A stretch of 64,000 bases of DNA. Origin: Paludibacter sp. 47-17. Lineage in GTDB: Bacteria; Bacteroidota; Bacteroidia; Bacteroidales; Paludibacteraceae. The notes below the pieces were generated by a model, which saw nothing but the letters and a program-made list of their open reading frames with translations, made no database searches and was not told where the DNA came from. Of the stretch, positions 17,547-28,200 are shown piece after piece; the first letter of the stretch is position 1, and every line of letters begins with the position of its first letter. Made by a program: the position numbers and the translations under genes. Location: assembly GCA_001898935.1 (NCBI GenBank), contig MKVT01000029.1:1-64000 (forward strand), in the 5' to 3' direction.

Positions 17547-19751
17547 TTAAAAATCTGCTTTTACCGAAAAGATGAAATTGCGCCCGGCTGCGGTTAATCC
17601 CGAACTGTAGGGGCGGTAGCGTTGGTCGGTTATATTTTCCACGCCAGAGCTTAGGGTAACCTGCCGGACCGGTTGGTACGACGCTTTGAAGTTGAGGGTG
17701 TACCAGGCAGGAGAGTAAGGCATGCCGGTTTGGTCGCGCGCGTACAAAGCCGGTTTCTGGCGTTCTTCTTCGTTTAAACCGCGGTAGCTCACTTCGTCGC
17801 TCCAGGCGGCATACAGCTGAAGCTTTATTTTTTCACGGGCGTAGCTAAGTCGGGCTATGCCGAAGGCAGGCGCGGCATGGCGCGAAGGAGTCACCGTGCC
17901 ATTGTCCATCTCTTCTTTTCCTTTTTGGTAGTTGTAGCGTGCCGATATGCTCAGACCGGCCGGCAGTTTCAGTTCAAAGCCCGCATTAAATCCGGCTACG
18001 GTGCCGTAGGCCGCATTCTGAATGGCGAATACCTTACTCATTTTGCCATTGTATAAAATGCTGTCGCTGTTTCCCACCCGGAAGGCACGCCGAACCATCG
18101 CGTGGTCGAGATAGGTGTAAAAAGCCGTTGCGTCGATTTTCAGTCGATTCGCGAATATTTTTGAAATGCTGAGCTCGGTATTGTAAGCATATTCGGCTTG
18201 CAGGTTGGTGTTGGGCACAATCACTTCGCCGTCGGCGAAATCAAATATTTTGCCCATATCGTCGACATTCGGAGCTCGAAAGGCTGTAGCCGCGGTAAGG
18301 CTTATTTTCCAGCTGTTACCCGGGGTGTAAACCAAGCCCGCACTTCCTGTGGCAGCCGAATTTTTCACCGATGAAGTGGTGAAGTCGAAAGGATAAAACT
18401 GCAGGTGACGCGAAAAATCGGACGACAGCCCGAATCCGCTGTACCGGATTCCTCCTTCGATAAGTAAAGCCGGTGATGCGGTGTAGTGATAGTTCAGATA
18501 GCTGGCATAGCTGCTCCAGAGCGACTGCGGGTATCGGTCGGGGACTGCCATTGCGGTTTGATTGCGTATGTCGATGGCCGATCCGGTCGACTTTACCCGG
18601 TTGGCAATGTATTCGGCGCCATACACCCATTTGCCGGATCCGGTGCTTTTTTCGAAATCCAGGTTTGCCGAGTAAGCGTCGACTTGTTCGAGTTGTGTAC
18701 GCAACCGGTGGTGGTTCCATCGCCGGTCGATCCGGCTTTCCTCAAAATACTGCTGAGCCAGCCGTAAGGTGAAATGGTCGAACCATTTGCTTTCCGAATG
18801 ATGGGTGGCCGAGACATTATTCATCATCCAGATTTGTGGTCCATAGTTCCATACTGCCGATACCGGCAGCCCGTTGGTTTGTGTTTCGATCAGACGGTCG
18901 TAACGCGAATAACCGGTGGTTTCGGAGTAGTGAAAGCCGTACTGAAAATCCCATGCTGCCGAGGGTGCAAAGCGTATTTTTTGCATGAGGTTGCTTTGCG
19001 CATAGCCCGTGGGAGTCTGTACCAGCGGATCGGGATTGGCAATCATATGATCGCTGTTGTCGCTCCTTTCGGTGTAAAATGGTCGCAGGTAATCGTCGGG
19101 GCCGTGTTTTCCCATCCGTAAATCGCCGAAGCGTGAATGGGTCAGACTGGTTTTCAAAGCCCATTTTTTCCAACCCACACCGCCGTGGAAATGCAAAGTG
19201 GCTTCCTGGTTGGCCGATGAATAACGGGTCATGGCGCCTGCACGCACCTCCACCGCCTTGCCGGTCGAAAAGTGGGGAGTGAGGGTCTGGAAACTCATCA
19301 CGCCACCGATTGCATCGCTACCATATATGATGGAGCCGGGGCCGAATAAGATTTCGGTACGCTCTACCGAATTGGCGTCGATCGAAATCACATTTTGAAT
19401 ATTCCCCGCACGGAAAATGGCCGAATTCATTCTCACTCCGTCCACCGTGTAGAGCAGGCGGTTGGTTGCAAAGCCACGAATCATCGGGCTGCCGCCGCCC
19501 TGCTGACTTTTCTGGATAAACACTTCACCTGTTGAACCCAATAAATCGGCAGCAGTCTGAGGATTGGAAAGGCTCACATCGGCGGGCCGTATTACGCTGA
19601 TTTTCGACGGTGTTTTTCGTGCAGGCTGGATCCAGCGGGTGGCCGAAACAACCAGCTCGTCGAGTTCGAGCGAATCGGCTACGGCTTGAGCCTGTATCTG
19701 AACGATGCTCCCGACGGCTATAAAAAGACCAAGTAGTGAAATTTTAGACAT
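17547..19751 (-). CDS. TonB-dependent receptor, heme/siderophore-type
   Basis: 734 residues with signal peptide (ending IVQIQAQA), a TonB box-like segment (LDELVVSATRW) and plug domain (ISVIRPADV, GGGSPMIRGFATNRLLYTVDGVRMN, YGSDAIGGVMSFQT), then a 22-strand-type barrel ending in ...FIFSVKADF. The RGFATNRLLYTVDGVRMN segment is typical of the hemoglobin/heme/transferrin receptor group. No CarboxypepD domain precedes it. It is monocistronic and convergent with the AcpH-like gene; no Fur box could be recognised. The ligand is inferred only. Confidence 0.85.
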   Translation of the reverse strand: MSKISLLGLFIAVGSIVQIQAQAVADSLELDELVVSATRWIQPARKTPSKISVIRPADVSLSNPQTAADLLGSTGEVFIQKSQQGGGSPMIRGFATNRLLYTVDGVRMNSAIFRAGNIQNVISIDANSVERTEILFGPGSIIYGSDAIGGVMSFQTLTPHFSTGKAVEVRAGAMTRYSSANQEATLHFHGGVGWKKWALKTSLTHSRFGDLRMGKHGPDDYLRPFYTERSDNSDHMIANPDPLVQTPTGYAQSNLMQKIRFAPSAAWDFQYGFHYSETTGYSRYDRLIETQTNGLPVSAVWNYGPQIWMMNNVSATHHSESKWFDHFTLRLAQQYFEESRIDRRWNHHRLRTQLEQVDAYSANLDFEKSTGSGKWVYGAEYIANRVKSTGSAIDIRNQTAMAVPDRYPQSLWSSYASYLNYHYTASPALLIEGGIRYSGFGLSSDFSRHLQFYPFDFTTSSVKNSAATGSAGLVYTPGNSWKISLTAATAFRAPNVDDMGKIFDFADGEVIVPNTNLQAEYAYNTELSISKIFANRLKIDATAFYTYLDHAMVRRAFRVGNSDSILYNGKMSKVFAIQNAAYGTVAGFNAGFELKLPAGLSISARYNYQKGKEEMDNGTVTPSRHAAPAFGIARLSYAREKIKLQLYAAWSDEVSYRGLNEEERQKPALYARDQTGMPYSPAWYTLNFKASYQPVRQVTLSSGVENITDQRYRPYSSGLTAAGRNFIFSVKADF

Positions 19752-19808
19752 TTACAAGTAGGTTGTTGAAAAAAGAGACAGGTATTTTGATTTTTAGTGT
19801 AATTAGCG

Positions 19809-19816
19809 CAAATATA
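19809..19816 (-). promoter_or_regulatory. -7 box (TATATTTG) of the heme-type TonB receptor
   Basis: The minus strand reads TATATTTG, a perfect Bacteroidetes TAnnTTTG element, 58 bases before the receptor ATG. Confidence 0.5.
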
Positions 19817-20051
19817 CTAAAATATTTTATTAACAGGCTGGTTTTTGATTGTGAATTTGGTCTGGTTTCGTGTTTTTAACTCTTTTATACCGGTGTTGAA
19901 TGGTCGTTTTTGAACTATGTTTCCGCCTTGCCCGTGTGCCTACACGGAATTTGCAAACCTGTATTGGCAACTCACTTTGAAGAGGAGCGAAATATGTCAA
20001 AAATAACACATTTTTAGTCAATTTTTACACTCATTTCCTGGGAACATCGTC

Positions 20052-20059
20052 TAATTTTG
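20052..20059 (+). promoter_or_regulatory. -7 box (TAATTTTG) of the susC-like gene
   Basis: TAATTTTG fits TAnnTTTG, 79 bases upstream of the SusC-like ATG. A -33 TTTG is not obvious. Confidence 0.45.
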
Positions 20060-20138
20060 CCGTGTTATTTATTGTTTTTTTGCAGATTTCAGTAAAAATT
20101 CAGTTAATGACAAAAACAAACCTTTAAATTTAATATTT

Positions 20139-23100
20139 ATGCAGAGAAACACGTTGTCAAGTAAACGCGTTACCTTGCTATTGTTCGCTATTTTACTGTT
20201 TTCGGTAGGATGGGCGCAACGAATAGCGGTAAGCGGAGTTGTAAAAGATGTGGCTGGAGAGCCGGTCATCGGTGCTTCGGTAGTTGTCACAGGTAGCAGT
20301 ACGGGAACGGTGACCGATCTCGATGGGAAATTCAGGCTCGAAGTTCCGGCAGGTTCGCGAACCCTCGACATTACTTATGTCGGGATGAAGAAACAAGTTG
20401 TTCAGATTACCGGTGCGCCTCTTTCGGTCGTGCTCGAAACCGAAACCCGCGGGCTCGATGAGTTGGTAGTAGTGGGTTATGGCGTTGTCAAAAAGCGCGA
20501 CCTTACCGGTGCGGTAAGTTCCGTAAAATCGATCGACATATTAAAAACCACCGGCAGTAACGCGATGCAGGCTATGCAGGCCCGGGTGCCGGGGCTGGAT
20601 ATTCAGCAATCGAACGGTCAGGCCGGAGCGGGTTTGAATATCCGTTTGCGTGGCAGCCGTTCCATCAATGCTTCCAACGATCCGCTTATTCTGGTCGATG
20701 GTGTCGACTATGGTTTCACACTCGACCTGAATCCCTCGGATATCGAATCGATGGAAGTACTTAAGGATGCTTCTTCTACCGCAATTTACGGTTCGCGCGG
20801 GTCGAACGGTGTAATTCTTATTACCACCAAACGCGGTCAGGCCGGAACCTCGAAAGTTAACGTGAACACTTACGTGTCGAGCAACCGCCCGGCCAATGTT
20901 CCGCAGGTGATGTATGGCGATCGCGAAGTTCAACGCCTCGTCGATAAGGCTAATTATCAGGCCGATGCAAATACGGGTAACTGGGGTTCCAGCAATCTCA
21001 CTCCCGAGCAGATACTGACCGAAACTCTCGAGGATTTTACCGAAATTGGGATTTATAACGATAAATCGTATACCAATTGGTTGGACATGATTCTGAAGAA
21101 CGGGACGACGAAAAATGTAGAGGTATCGGTGTTGGGAGGTAGCGATAAAACCAATTTTGTACTTGCTCTGGGAGGCATGTTCGAAGAAGGTTTGATGAAA
21201 AACGATCTTCAGGACCGGTATAATATTAAAACGGCTGTCGACCATTCCATCAATAAGTACCTGAAAGCGGGCGCTAACCTGATGTTTACTTACAAAGACC
21301 GGGATGCACGCAATTCGGGAGTGTTCGGTCAGTCGATGAAAATGACCACCATTACGCATCCGTACCGGCTGGATAACGGAGCGATGATTAAAACCCCAAA
21401 CCCCCGCTACCAAGCTCACAGCAATCCTTTGCTCGACGAAATACCCGGTGCGTTTGCCAACGAAATTGAAAGTACCCGTTTGTTCGGAAACGGATATGTT
21501 CAACTAAGTCCGGTAAAGGAACTGGTGTTTAAATCGGTCTTTGGATTCGATCGCCAGACTCAGCGTAATGGTACGTATCAGGATTACGAAAGCGTCAGTC
21601 GTTTTCAGTCGCCTGCTACCAGTTATATGTCGTCGACCTTCGAAAACCGGACAGGCTATACCTGGGATAATACGCTGACTTACACGAAAGTGTCGGATGC
21701 GCACGAAATCGGAGGTTTACTCGGGCATAGTATGAGTCAGAATGTATTCGAATCGACCAATACCTTCGGAGATGCTGGTAAAGAGCATTTCTACAACAGT
21801 AAATTTTACGATCTGACAAAGATTACTACACCCAAAACAATAACCAAATACGTGAAAACGAATTTGTTGTCGTATTTTGGCCGGTTGAATTATAAACTCC
21901 TTGATAAATATTTAATAACTGCTTCCGTGCGCGCCGACGGTTCGTCGACCTTAGCCCCCGGAAACAAATGGGGTTATTTCCCGTCGGCTGCTGTTGCGTG
22001 GCGTGTCAACGAGGAATCGTTTCTCGATCAGGCCGATTGGCTCGATAACCTGAAAATACGTGCCTCGTGGGGTATTTCGGGTAATGCTGCCATTCCTGCC
22101 TATGGAACCATGACCGCCCTGAGTGTATGGCCAGTATATTACTACCTTAACGGAGCCAATATTCCCGGTTCTCTGCCGAGCCAGCTGGGGAATGCGCGGT
22201 TGAAATGGGAGAAAACAACATCCACCAACCTGGGGCTCGATTTCGGAATTGTGAATAATCGCATTTCGGGTAGCGTCGATGTTTATTTCAATTATACCGA
22301 CGATTTACTGTATGCCAAAAGTGCCCCCGCTTCTTCGGTGTATACCAGCGTATTGTCCAATATCGGCGAAACCAAAGGCCATGGTGTTGAAGTTGCATTG
22401 AATACCCTGGTGGCACAGTCCAAAAAATTCAGCTGGGACATCAACTGGACGTATTCGATCTCGACCGACGAAATTGTAAGTCTTTCGGGCGGCATAATCC
22501 GTAATATCAGCGGTAATGTAGGACAGATTGTTGGTCAGCCCATCAAGATTTATTACGATTACGAAGATGCCGGTATCTGGAATGTTGGCGAATTCGAAGC
22601 CTACAAAACCGAATGGCAGGCTCGGCATCCTGATAAAACATTGGCTTTTCCTTCGGGATACGGTACGCCGGGTACGCTTAAGATTGCCGATAAAGACGAT
22701 AACGGTTTGCTCAATGATGAGGATAAAGTCGTCTATAATACCGCTCCAAAGCATATCTTCGGGATGAATAACACGGTTACGATGGGCGACTTTTCGTTGT
22801 CGGTGCTGGTTTATGCCCGGTTGGGAGGTTATCTCGACTATGAAATGAATACCCAGCTGAATTACGAATCGGCCAACTGGGGCAATCTGGATTACTGGAC
22901 CCTTTCAAATACGGGAGCTAAATTCCCGAGTCCGGGAGCTCCCAGCTCCATTTTTGCAAGCTATGGTTCGTCGCTTCGTTACGAACGGGCCGATTATATT
23001 AAAATTAAAGATGTCAGTTTGAGTTATTCGGTACCGGCCAAAGTGCTTAAACCCATCGGAATCAGCAATGTGAAGATCTACGGTTCGCTCAAGAACTTCT

Positions 23101-23201
23101 TTACGTTCAGCAGTATCGATAATTACGACTCCGAGCGGGGCGGCGATATTTCCTTCCCGCTGGCCAAACAAATGGTGGTGGGTCTCAATCTTGAATTATA
23201 A
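20139..23201 (+). CDS. SusC-like TonB-linked outer-membrane transporter
   Basis: 1,020 residues, normal for SusC. The signal peptide (ending VGWAQ) is followed by a CarboxypepD_reg-like domain (VSGVVKDVAGEPVIGASVVV, about 30-110), the TonB box region LDELVVVGYGVVKKRDLTG, the plug (ARVPGLDIQQ, IRLRGSRSINASNDPLILVD, YGSRGSNGVILITTKRG) and the barrel. It imports an oligosaccharide or similar ligand bound by the SusD partner encoded next. A downstream Gfo/Idh/MocA oxidoreductase and DUF1080 enzyme suggest a glycoside substrate processed by oxidation. Confidence 0.95.
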   Translation: MQRNTLSSKRVTLLLFAILLFSVGWAQRIAVSGVVKDVAGEPVIGASVVVTGSSTGTVTDLDGKFRLEVPAGSRTLDITYVGMKKQVVQITGAPLSVVLETETRGLDELVVVGYGVVKKRDLTGAVSSVKSIDILKTTGSNAMQAMQARVPGLDIQQSNGQAGAGLNIRLRGSRSINASNDPLILVDGVDYGFTLDLNPSDIESMEVLKDASSTAIYGSRGSNGVILITTKRGQAGTSKVNVNTYVSSNRPANVPQVMYGDREVQRLVDKANYQADANTGNWGSSNLTPEQILTETLEDFTEIGIYNDKSYTNWLDMILKNGTTKNVEVSVLGGSDKTNFVLALGGMFEEGLMKNDLQDRYNIKTAVDHSINKYLKAGANLMFTYKDRDARNSGVFGQSMKMTTITHPYRLDNGAMIKTPNPRYQAHSNPLLDEIPGAFANEIESTRLFGNGYVQLSPVKELVFKSVFGFDRQTQRNGTYQDYESVSRFQSPATSYMSSTFENRTGYTWDNTLTYTKVSDAHEIGGLLGHSMSQNVFESTNTFGDAGKEHFYNSKFYDLTKITTPKTITKYVKTNLLSYFGRLNYKLLDKYLITASVRADGSSTLAPGNKWGYFPSAAVAWRVNEESFLDQADWLDNLKIRASWGISGNAAIPAYGTMTALSVWPVYYYLNGANIPGSLPSQLGNARLKWEKTTSTNLGLDFGIVNNRISGSVDVYFNYTDDLLYAKSAPASSVYTSVLSNIGETKGHGVEVALNTLVAQSKKFSWDINWTYSISTDEIVSLSGGIIRNISGNVGQIVGQPIKIYYDYEDAGIWNVGEFEAYKTEWQARHPDKTLAFPSGYGTPGTLKIADKDDNGLLNDEDKVVYNTAPKHIFGMNNTVTMGDFSLSVLVYARLGGYLDYEMNTQLNYESANWGNLDYWTLSNTGAKFPSPGAPSSIFASYGSSLRYERADYIKIKDVSLSYSVPAKVLKPIGISNVKIYGSLKNFFTFSSIDNYDSERGGDISFPLAKQMVVGLNLEL

Positions 23202-23214
23202 AAAACAAACGTTT

Positions 23215-25212
23215 ATGAAAAAAAATAAATTTGCTCTGATAATCGCTCTGGTCTCCTTGCTGAGTTTAAGCTCTTGCGAAGGATACCTGGAAGAAGATAA
23301 CAAGGTAGGACAGACCGCCGACCTGGTGTATAATACTTCCTCGGGGATGCAGGGATTGGTGGCTTCGTGTTACAGCTTCGCCCGCGGATGGTACGGAAAA
23401 GAAGCGGCGCTCGGACTTTCGGAAACAGGTACCGACCTGTTTTACTACGGATACGATAACAAACAGAAATCGCTGAATTCGTATAATATTACAGCGGTGA
23501 GTCTGGATAATAATGTGGCCGATAATGCCTCTCTCGATCATTACTGGGAGTTATTCTATGCCGCAGTGGATGCCTGTAATGCGGCTATCAAATACCTGCC
23601 GGGCCATCCGCTGATTTCCGAAAGCCTGCGCAGCCAGTTCCAGGGTGAGGTGCATTTTCTTCGTGCTTTTTACTACTGGCATATGGTGAATATCTGGGGT
23701 CCGATTCCTTACAATTCGGAATCATTTACCGAAGTGGTCACTACAGCCAAAAGGGTGCCCGAAGAAGTTATTTACAGCAATATTCTTTCCGATCTGGATA
23801 AGTCGATCGTCTATTTTGCCAACTACAAAACCAAAGCCGACGGACGAGCCAACTACTGGTCGTCGAGAGCGCTGAAAGCCCGTGTATTGCTGTATGCTGC
23901 TTCGTGGTTGGGTAAGACCAGTATCAGTTCCAATGCCGACTATGCCGGAAAAGATCTGTATGCGCTCGCAAAGGCCGAAGCCGACGCGGTGATTGGTAGC
24001 GGACAGTTTAGTTTTTACGATAACTATTCCGATACCTGGTCGATGAACAATGAAGATATTACAAAAAACAGGGAAACGATTTGGGGAGTTACCTACTCGT
24101 ACGATCTTAAAACAAATGTAAATGTGATCCCGAAACGTTATCGCACCAATGTTAACAACGATCAGTTGGATTACAACAGCCTGATTACCCGTACCGGATA
24201 CAGCCGCGGTGGTAATGCCATGTTGCTGATGTTCGTGTCGATGTGGAACAATGGTGCCAGCGACCTGGGTGGTGATGGTAAAGAAGTGTTCCGTCGTGTG
24301 CTGGGCGAGTCGACCTCCTATGTGGAGCATTCGGTAACGAAACAGAATGTGTATGTCGCTCCTTATTATTCGCAGTACGGACGCGGGTTCACGCGGTACC
24401 TTCCTTCGGTTTACTTGTGGAAGTTGATGGAAAAGAACCGTGCCACCGATCAGCGTACCGACGCCACGTTGCTCACAGCCTACAAAATAGCTCCCGGATT
24501 GGAGGGCAGTGCTACCAAATATAGACTGATGGCCGATACTGCGATTTATTATAGTCCGCTCGATGGCAATTCGCCCGAAGGTCAGGCCTTGCAGGCCTGG
24601 GCCAAAGGTCGCTACCGTGTGCAGTTTATGAGTGGCGGCGATATCCCGGTCTATACTTCGTCCGATCCTGCTACAGCACTTCCTACCGAAGCAGCCGTTG
24701 CTAAATCGGCAGTATATGGCGATAATCGCTATAACTCCTATAAAATCGGCGGTTGGTGCTCGTATCCGGGAATTAAAAAATTCCTCGACGATGTGTACGA
24801 TCCTACCTATCCTACCCACGATATTTCGTCGCGCGATGCTGTGGTGCTGCGTCTGGCCGAAATGTACCTCATCAAAGCCGAGTGCGAACTGGCATTGGGT
24901 AGTGCAGGTAATGCCCTGACAACCATCAACGAACTTCGGGCGAAACGGGCCATTCCCGGTAAAAACAACGCAATCGCCGGTCCCGTAACTATCGAGACGA
25001 TCCTCGACGAACGTGCCCTCGAATTGTGTGGTGAGCAGCAACGCTGGTTCGATCTTAAACGTACCCGCACCCTGGTCAACAGAGTGAAAGCGTATAATGC
25101 TCAGGGGCAGGCCAACGTACGCGATATACACTATTACCGCCCCATTCCGCAGGCGCAGCTCGATGCGATTACCAACCGCGACGAGTTTTTGCAAAACGAA
25201 GGTTACAACTAA
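23215..25212 (+). CDS. SusD-like nutrient-binding lipoprotein
   Basis: 665 residues from ATG 23215 (MKKNKFALII) with lipobox Cys21 (SLSSC). The longer frame begins with a TTG overlapping the susC stop. It has the SusD N-terminal TPR-like region (LDHYWELFYAAVDACNAAI, GEVHFLRAFYYWHMVNIWGP) and the C-terminal RagB/SusD domain (RLAEMYLIKAECELALG, LDERALELCGEQQRWFDLKR). It sits on the cell surface as the lid of the SusC channel. It is 13 bp downstream of susC and followed by a strong terminator. Confidence 0.95.
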   Translation: MKKNKFALIIALVSLLSLSSCEGYLEEDNKVGQTADLVYNTSSGMQGLVASCYSFARGWYGKEAALGLSETGTDLFYYGYDNKQKSLNSYNITAVSLDNNVADNASLDHYWELFYAAVDACNAAIKYLPGHPLISESLRSQFQGEVHFLRAFYYWHMVNIWGPIPYNSESFTEVVTTAKRVPEEVIYSNILSDLDKSIVYFANYKTKADGRANYWSSRALKARVLLYAASWLGKTSISSNADYAGKDLYALAKAEADAVIGSGQFSFYDNYSDTWSMNNEDITKNRETIWGVTYSYDLKTNVNVIPKRYRTNVNNDQLDYNSLITRTGYSRGGNAMLLMFVSMWNNGASDLGGDGKEVFRRVLGESTSYVEHSVTKQNVYVAPYYSQYGRGFTRYLPSVYLWKLMEKNRATDQRTDATLLTAYKIAPGLEGSATKYRLMADTAIYYSPLDGNSPEGQALQAWAKGRYRVQFMSGGDIPVYTSSDPATALPTEAAVAKSAVYGDNRYNSYKIGGWCSYPGIKKFLDDVYDPTYPTHDISSRDAVVLRLAEMYLIKAECELALGSAGNALTTINELRAKRAIPGKNNAIAGPVTIETILDERALELCGEQQRWFDLKRTRTLVNRVKAYNAQGQANVRDIHYYRPIPQAQLDAITNRDEFLQNEGYN

Positions 25213-25235
25213 TCCGATCCCCTTGGGATTTAATA

Positions 25236-25269
25236 AAAAAGACTGCTCCTCCGGGGCGGTCTTTTTGTT
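25236..25269 (+). terminator. Intrinsic terminator after the susCD pair
   Basis: Arms 25236-25249 and 25253-25266 pair over 14 bp with two G-U pairs (aaaaagactgctcc / ggggcggtcttttt) followed by T-rich sequence. It separates the transporter pair from the oxidoreductase transcription unit. Confidence 0.85.
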
Positions 25270-25277
25270 TTTTTTAC

Positions 25278-25285
25278 TACATTTG
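25278..25285 (+). promoter_or_regulatory. -7 box (TACATTTG) of the oxidoreductase/DUF1080 unit
   Basis: TACATTTG matches TAnnTTTG, 30 bases before the ATG at 25315 and just after the terminator, supporting independent transcription of the next two genes. Confidence 0.5.
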
Positions 25286-25314
25286 CGAATCGAACTATTT
25301 TATATTGCAATAAC

Positions 25315-26754
25315 ATGAAACACAACCCATCGTCCCGCAGAGATTTCTTGCGGAATTTATCGTTACTTACCGCCACTGCAGCCTTGTCGGGCGCACGGTT
25401 ACCGTTGCAGGCCACACCACGTTCGAAGCCCCGCAAAATAGCTCCTTCCGAAAAAGTGAATCTGGCTTGTGTGGGAATTGGATTCCGGGGAGGAGAAATA
25501 ATACGGGAACTTTACAAGACGGGCTTGTGCAATCTGGTTGCCTTTTGCGATACCGATATGGGAGCTCCTCATACCGAAGCGCTCCTGAACGATTTTCCCG
25601 AAGTTCCCCGTTTTAACGATTTTCGTCGGATGTTCGATAAAATGGCCGGCTCTATTGATGCCGTTTCGGTCGGAACTCCCGATTTTAGTCATTTCCCCGT
25701 AACCATGCTGGCCATGTCGCTGGGTAAACATGTTTACGTCGAAAAACCCCTGAGTCATACGTTCGAAGAATCCGAATTGCTGATGAAGGCGGCCCGCAAA
25801 TATGGTGTGGTTACTCAAATGGGTAATCAGGGACATTCCGAAGCCAATTATTTCCAGTTTAAAGCGTGGAAAGAGGCTGGCATTATAAAGGATGTGACGG
25901 CTATTACCGCTCATATGAATAATCCGCGCCGCTGGCATGTGTACGATTCGAATATCAAGGCCTTGCCGGCTCCTCAGCCGGTGCCCCCTACGCTCGATTG
26001 GGATACCTGGCTGAGCGCCAAGCCTTTTGTGGGATACAACAAAGAGTTTGTCAACGGTCAATGGCGGAGTTGGTACAATTTCGGAATGGGAGCCTTGGGC
26101 GATTGGGGAGCGCATATTCTCGATACGGCACACGAGTTTCTGGAATTGGGATTGCCTACCGAAATTGAGATGAAATATGCTAAGGGGCATAATCCGTTTT
26201 TCTTCCCTTATTCGTCGACCATCCGTTTTCACTTTCCTGAACGAAAAACGATGCCCGCCTGTGAACTCACCTGGTACGACGGCATCGATAACCTGCCGCC
26301 GGTTCCCGATGGCTATGGAAACGTGGAGCTGGATCCGAATATCCCGGCGCCGGGCGCCGGTCAGATTGTACCGTCGAAACTGAATCCGGGCAAAATTATC
26401 TATTCAAAAGAATTGACTTTCAAAGGGGGGTCGCATGGAAGTACCTTATCGATCATACCGGAAGATAAAGCCCGCGAAATGGCTTCCTCGCTTCCGGAAG
26501 TACCGGCAGCTAGCTCCAACCATTTTGCCAATTTCCTGCTGGCTTGTAAGGGGCAGGAACAATCGCGGTCTCCGTTTTCGGTAGCCGGCCCGCTCAGTCA
26601 GGTTTTTTGCCTGGGAGTCATAGCTCAGCGGCTCAATACCAGGCTTAAATTTGATCCGGAGAAAAAGAAATTCATCGGCAATAAGGAGGCCGACGAATTG
26701 CTGCGAGGGCCCGAACCTCGCCGCGACTGGCGCCAGTTCTATCGTTTAGCCTGA
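25315..26754 (+). CDS. Tat-exported Gfo/Idh/MocA family oxidoreductase
   Basis: 479 residues with a twin-arginine signal ([18 protein letters not shown], residues 7-24). The mature protein has a Rossmann domain ([10 protein letters not shown], 51-60; [12 protein letters not shown] with the EKP motif at 143-145) and the C-terminal Gfo/Idh/MocA alpha/beta domain ([19 protein letters not shown]). Such enzymes carry tightly bound NAD and oxidise or reduce sugar hydroxyls; Tat export fits folding with cofactor before transport. The downstream DUF1080 enzyme and upstream SusCD suggest a role in 3-keto-glycoside formation or turnover in the periplasm. The exact substrate is unknown. Confidence 0.88.
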   Translation: MKHNPSSRRDFLRNLSLLTATAALSGARLPLQATPRSKPRKIAPSEKVNLACVGIGFRGGEIIRELYKTGLCNLVAFCDTDMGAPHTEALLNDFPEVPRFNDFRRMFDKMAGSIDAVSVGTPDFSHFPVTMLAMSLGKHVYVEKPLSHTFEESELLMKAARKYGVVTQMGNQGHSEANYFQFKAWKEAGIIKDVTAITAHMNNPRRWHVYDSNIKALPAPQPVPPTLDWDTWLSAKPFVGYNKEFVNGQWRSWYNFGMGALGDWGAHILDTAHEFLELGLPTEIEMKYAKGHNPFFFPYSSTIRFHFPERKTMPACELTWYDGIDNLPPVPDGYGNVELDPNIPAPGAGQIVPSKLNPGKIIYSKELTFKGGSHGSTLSIIPEDKAREMASSLPEVPAASSNHFANFLLACKGQEQSRSPFSVAGPLSQVFCLGVIAQRLNTRLKFDPEKKKFIGNKEADELLRGPEPRRDWRQFYRLA

Positions 26755-26786
26755 TTTATACTCTTCAATTTATACTCAAAATAGAT

Positions 26787-28139
26787 ATGCGAAACAAAAT
26801 TTCAACACTGGTACTACTGTTCTCCCTTGTTTTCAGCGCGTCGGCACAACAACAATGGGAAAGTTTGTTTAACGGGAAAAACCTGAAAGGATGGAAAAAA
26901 ATAATCGGTGAAGCCGGTTATACGGTAAAAGACGGTGCGATTGTGGGTACCACCGTACATCACCCGGCCAATACCTTTCTGGCAACCACCCGTCATTACA
27001 GCGATTTTATACTCGAACTGGAATATAAAATCGACGAAGGCCTGAATTCGGGTGTGCAGTTCCGGAGTCAAAGCCTCCCCGGATATAAAAACGGAATCGT
27101 TCACGGTTACCAATTCGAATTCGATCCGTCGGCAAGAGCCTGGTCAGGAGGTATTTATGACGAAGCTCGCCGCGGATGGCTGTATCCGCTCGATAAAAAT
27201 CCGGCTGCGAAAAAAGCCTTCAGGGCCGGTGAGTGGAACAAGGTGCGTATCGAAGCTGTGGGTGGACGATTGCGCACCTGGCTCAACGATATTCCTTGCG
27301 CCGATGTGCTCGATACCTTAAGCCGCAGCGGTTTTATCGCCTTGCAGGTGCACGGTACCAATAATGCCGCACTGGCAGGCCGGACGATCTCGTGGCGCGA
27401 TATCCGCATTTGTACCCGGCAGCCCGGTAATTGGCTGCGTCCCGAGAATCCCGCGGTGCCCCAGGCCAATACGATCGATAATTCGATCTCGGAACGCGAA
27501 GCCCGCGATGGATGGAAATTGTTGTGGGACGGCACAACGACACAAGGCTGGCGGGGAGCCAAACTGAAATCGTTTCCGGCCAAAGGGTGGGAAATGGATA
27601 GAGGCGTATTGAAAGTGCTGAAATCGGGAGGAGGCGAATCGACCAATGGCGGCGATATCGTTACCGAGAAGAAATACCGTAATTTCGAATTGTCGGTCGA
27701 TTTTATGATTACTCCCGGTGCCAACAGCGGAATAAAGTACTTTGTGGATACCGAATTGAATAAGGGTGAAGGCTCATCGATCGGTTGTGAATTTCAAATT
27801 CTCGACGATAAACTGCATCCCGATGCCAAACTTGGCGTATTGGGCAATCGTACCCTTGGCTCGCTCTACGACCTCATTCCTGCGCCGGCCAATAAACCCT
27901 TTCGCCCCGGATTTTTCAATACCGCACGTATTCGTGTGGATGGCAACCGGGTGGAGCATTTCCTCAACGATGTGAAAATTATTGAGTACGAACGCGGTAC
28001 CCAGCAATGGCAGGCGCTTGTGAATTATAGTAAATACCAGCAGTGGCCGGGATTTGGTACCGCTGCCGAAGGACATATCCTGTTGCAGGATCATGGCGAT
28101 GAGGTGTGGTTTAAAAATATAAAGATCAGGGAATTTTGA
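26787..28139 (+). CDS. Double-domain DUF1080 protein (3-keto-glycoside hydrolase family)
   Basis: 450 residues with signal peptide (ending VFSASAQ). Two tandem DUF1080 beta-sandwich domains are visible: about 23-210 ([24 protein letters not shown]) and about 240-449 ([37 protein letters not shown]). DUF1080 enzymes cleave glycosides oxidised at C3 by elimination. The gene follows the Gfo/Idh/MocA gene by 32 bp and is the last of the unit before a terminator. It should act in the periplasm together with that oxidoreductase. Confidence 0.88.
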   Translation: MRNKISTLVLLFSLVFSASAQQQWESLFNGKNLKGWKKIIGEAGYTVKDGAIVGTTVHHPANTFLATTRHYSDFILELEYKIDEGLNSGVQFRSQSLPGYKNGIVHGYQFEFDPSARAWSGGIYDEARRGWLYPLDKNPAAKKAFRAGEWNKVRIEAVGGRLRTWLNDIPCADVLDTLSRSGFIALQVHGTNNAALAGRTISWRDIRICTRQPGNWLRPENPAVPQANTIDNSISEREARDGWKLLWDGTTTQGWRGAKLKSFPAKGWEMDRGVLKVLKSGGGESTNGGDIVTEKKYRNFELSVDFMITPGANSGIKYFVDTELNKGEGSSIGCEFQILDDKLHPDAKLGVLGNRTLGSLYDLIPAPANKPFRPGFFNTARIRVDGNRVEHFLNDVKIIEYERGTQQWQALVNYSKYQQWPGFGTAAEGHILLQDHGDEVWFKNIKIREF

Positions 28140-28167
28140 AGTGAGACCTTGAATCGATAGGATCAGC

Positions 28168-28200
28168 AAGCCCGGAACTGCCAGTCCCGGGCTTTTTTTG
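28168..28200 (+). terminator. Intrinsic terminator after the DUF1080 gene
   Basis: Arms agcccggaactg (28169-28180) and cagtcccgggct (28182-28193) with one mismatch, followed by TTTTTTT. It ends the oxidoreductase/DUF1080 unit. Confidence 0.88.

Larger units (their letters stand above)
19752..20138. other. Intergenic region between divergent TonB receptor and susC-like genes
   Basis: A 387-base A+T-rich spacer. It holds a -7 box for each side (19809-19816 minus, 20052-20059 plus) and a small perfect 6-bp hairpin (ccgtgt...acacgg around 19938-19953). I found no riboswitch pattern such as cobalamin or TPP. Confidence 0.6.

Noticed and set aside
19930-19960. Small hairpin upstream of the heme-type TonB receptor considered as a riboswitch
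   Set aside because: Only a 6-bp stem; no conserved cobalamin, TPP or other riboswitch core could be matched.
20541-21503. 320-residue open frame antisense to the SusC-like gene
   Set aside because: A shadow of the SusC coding frame with no protein-like features.
23722-25194. 490-residue open frame antisense to the SusD-like gene
   Set aside because: It is a composition shadow: the plus strand carries a full SusD protein with a lipobox, and the antisense product has no recognisable domain or start context.
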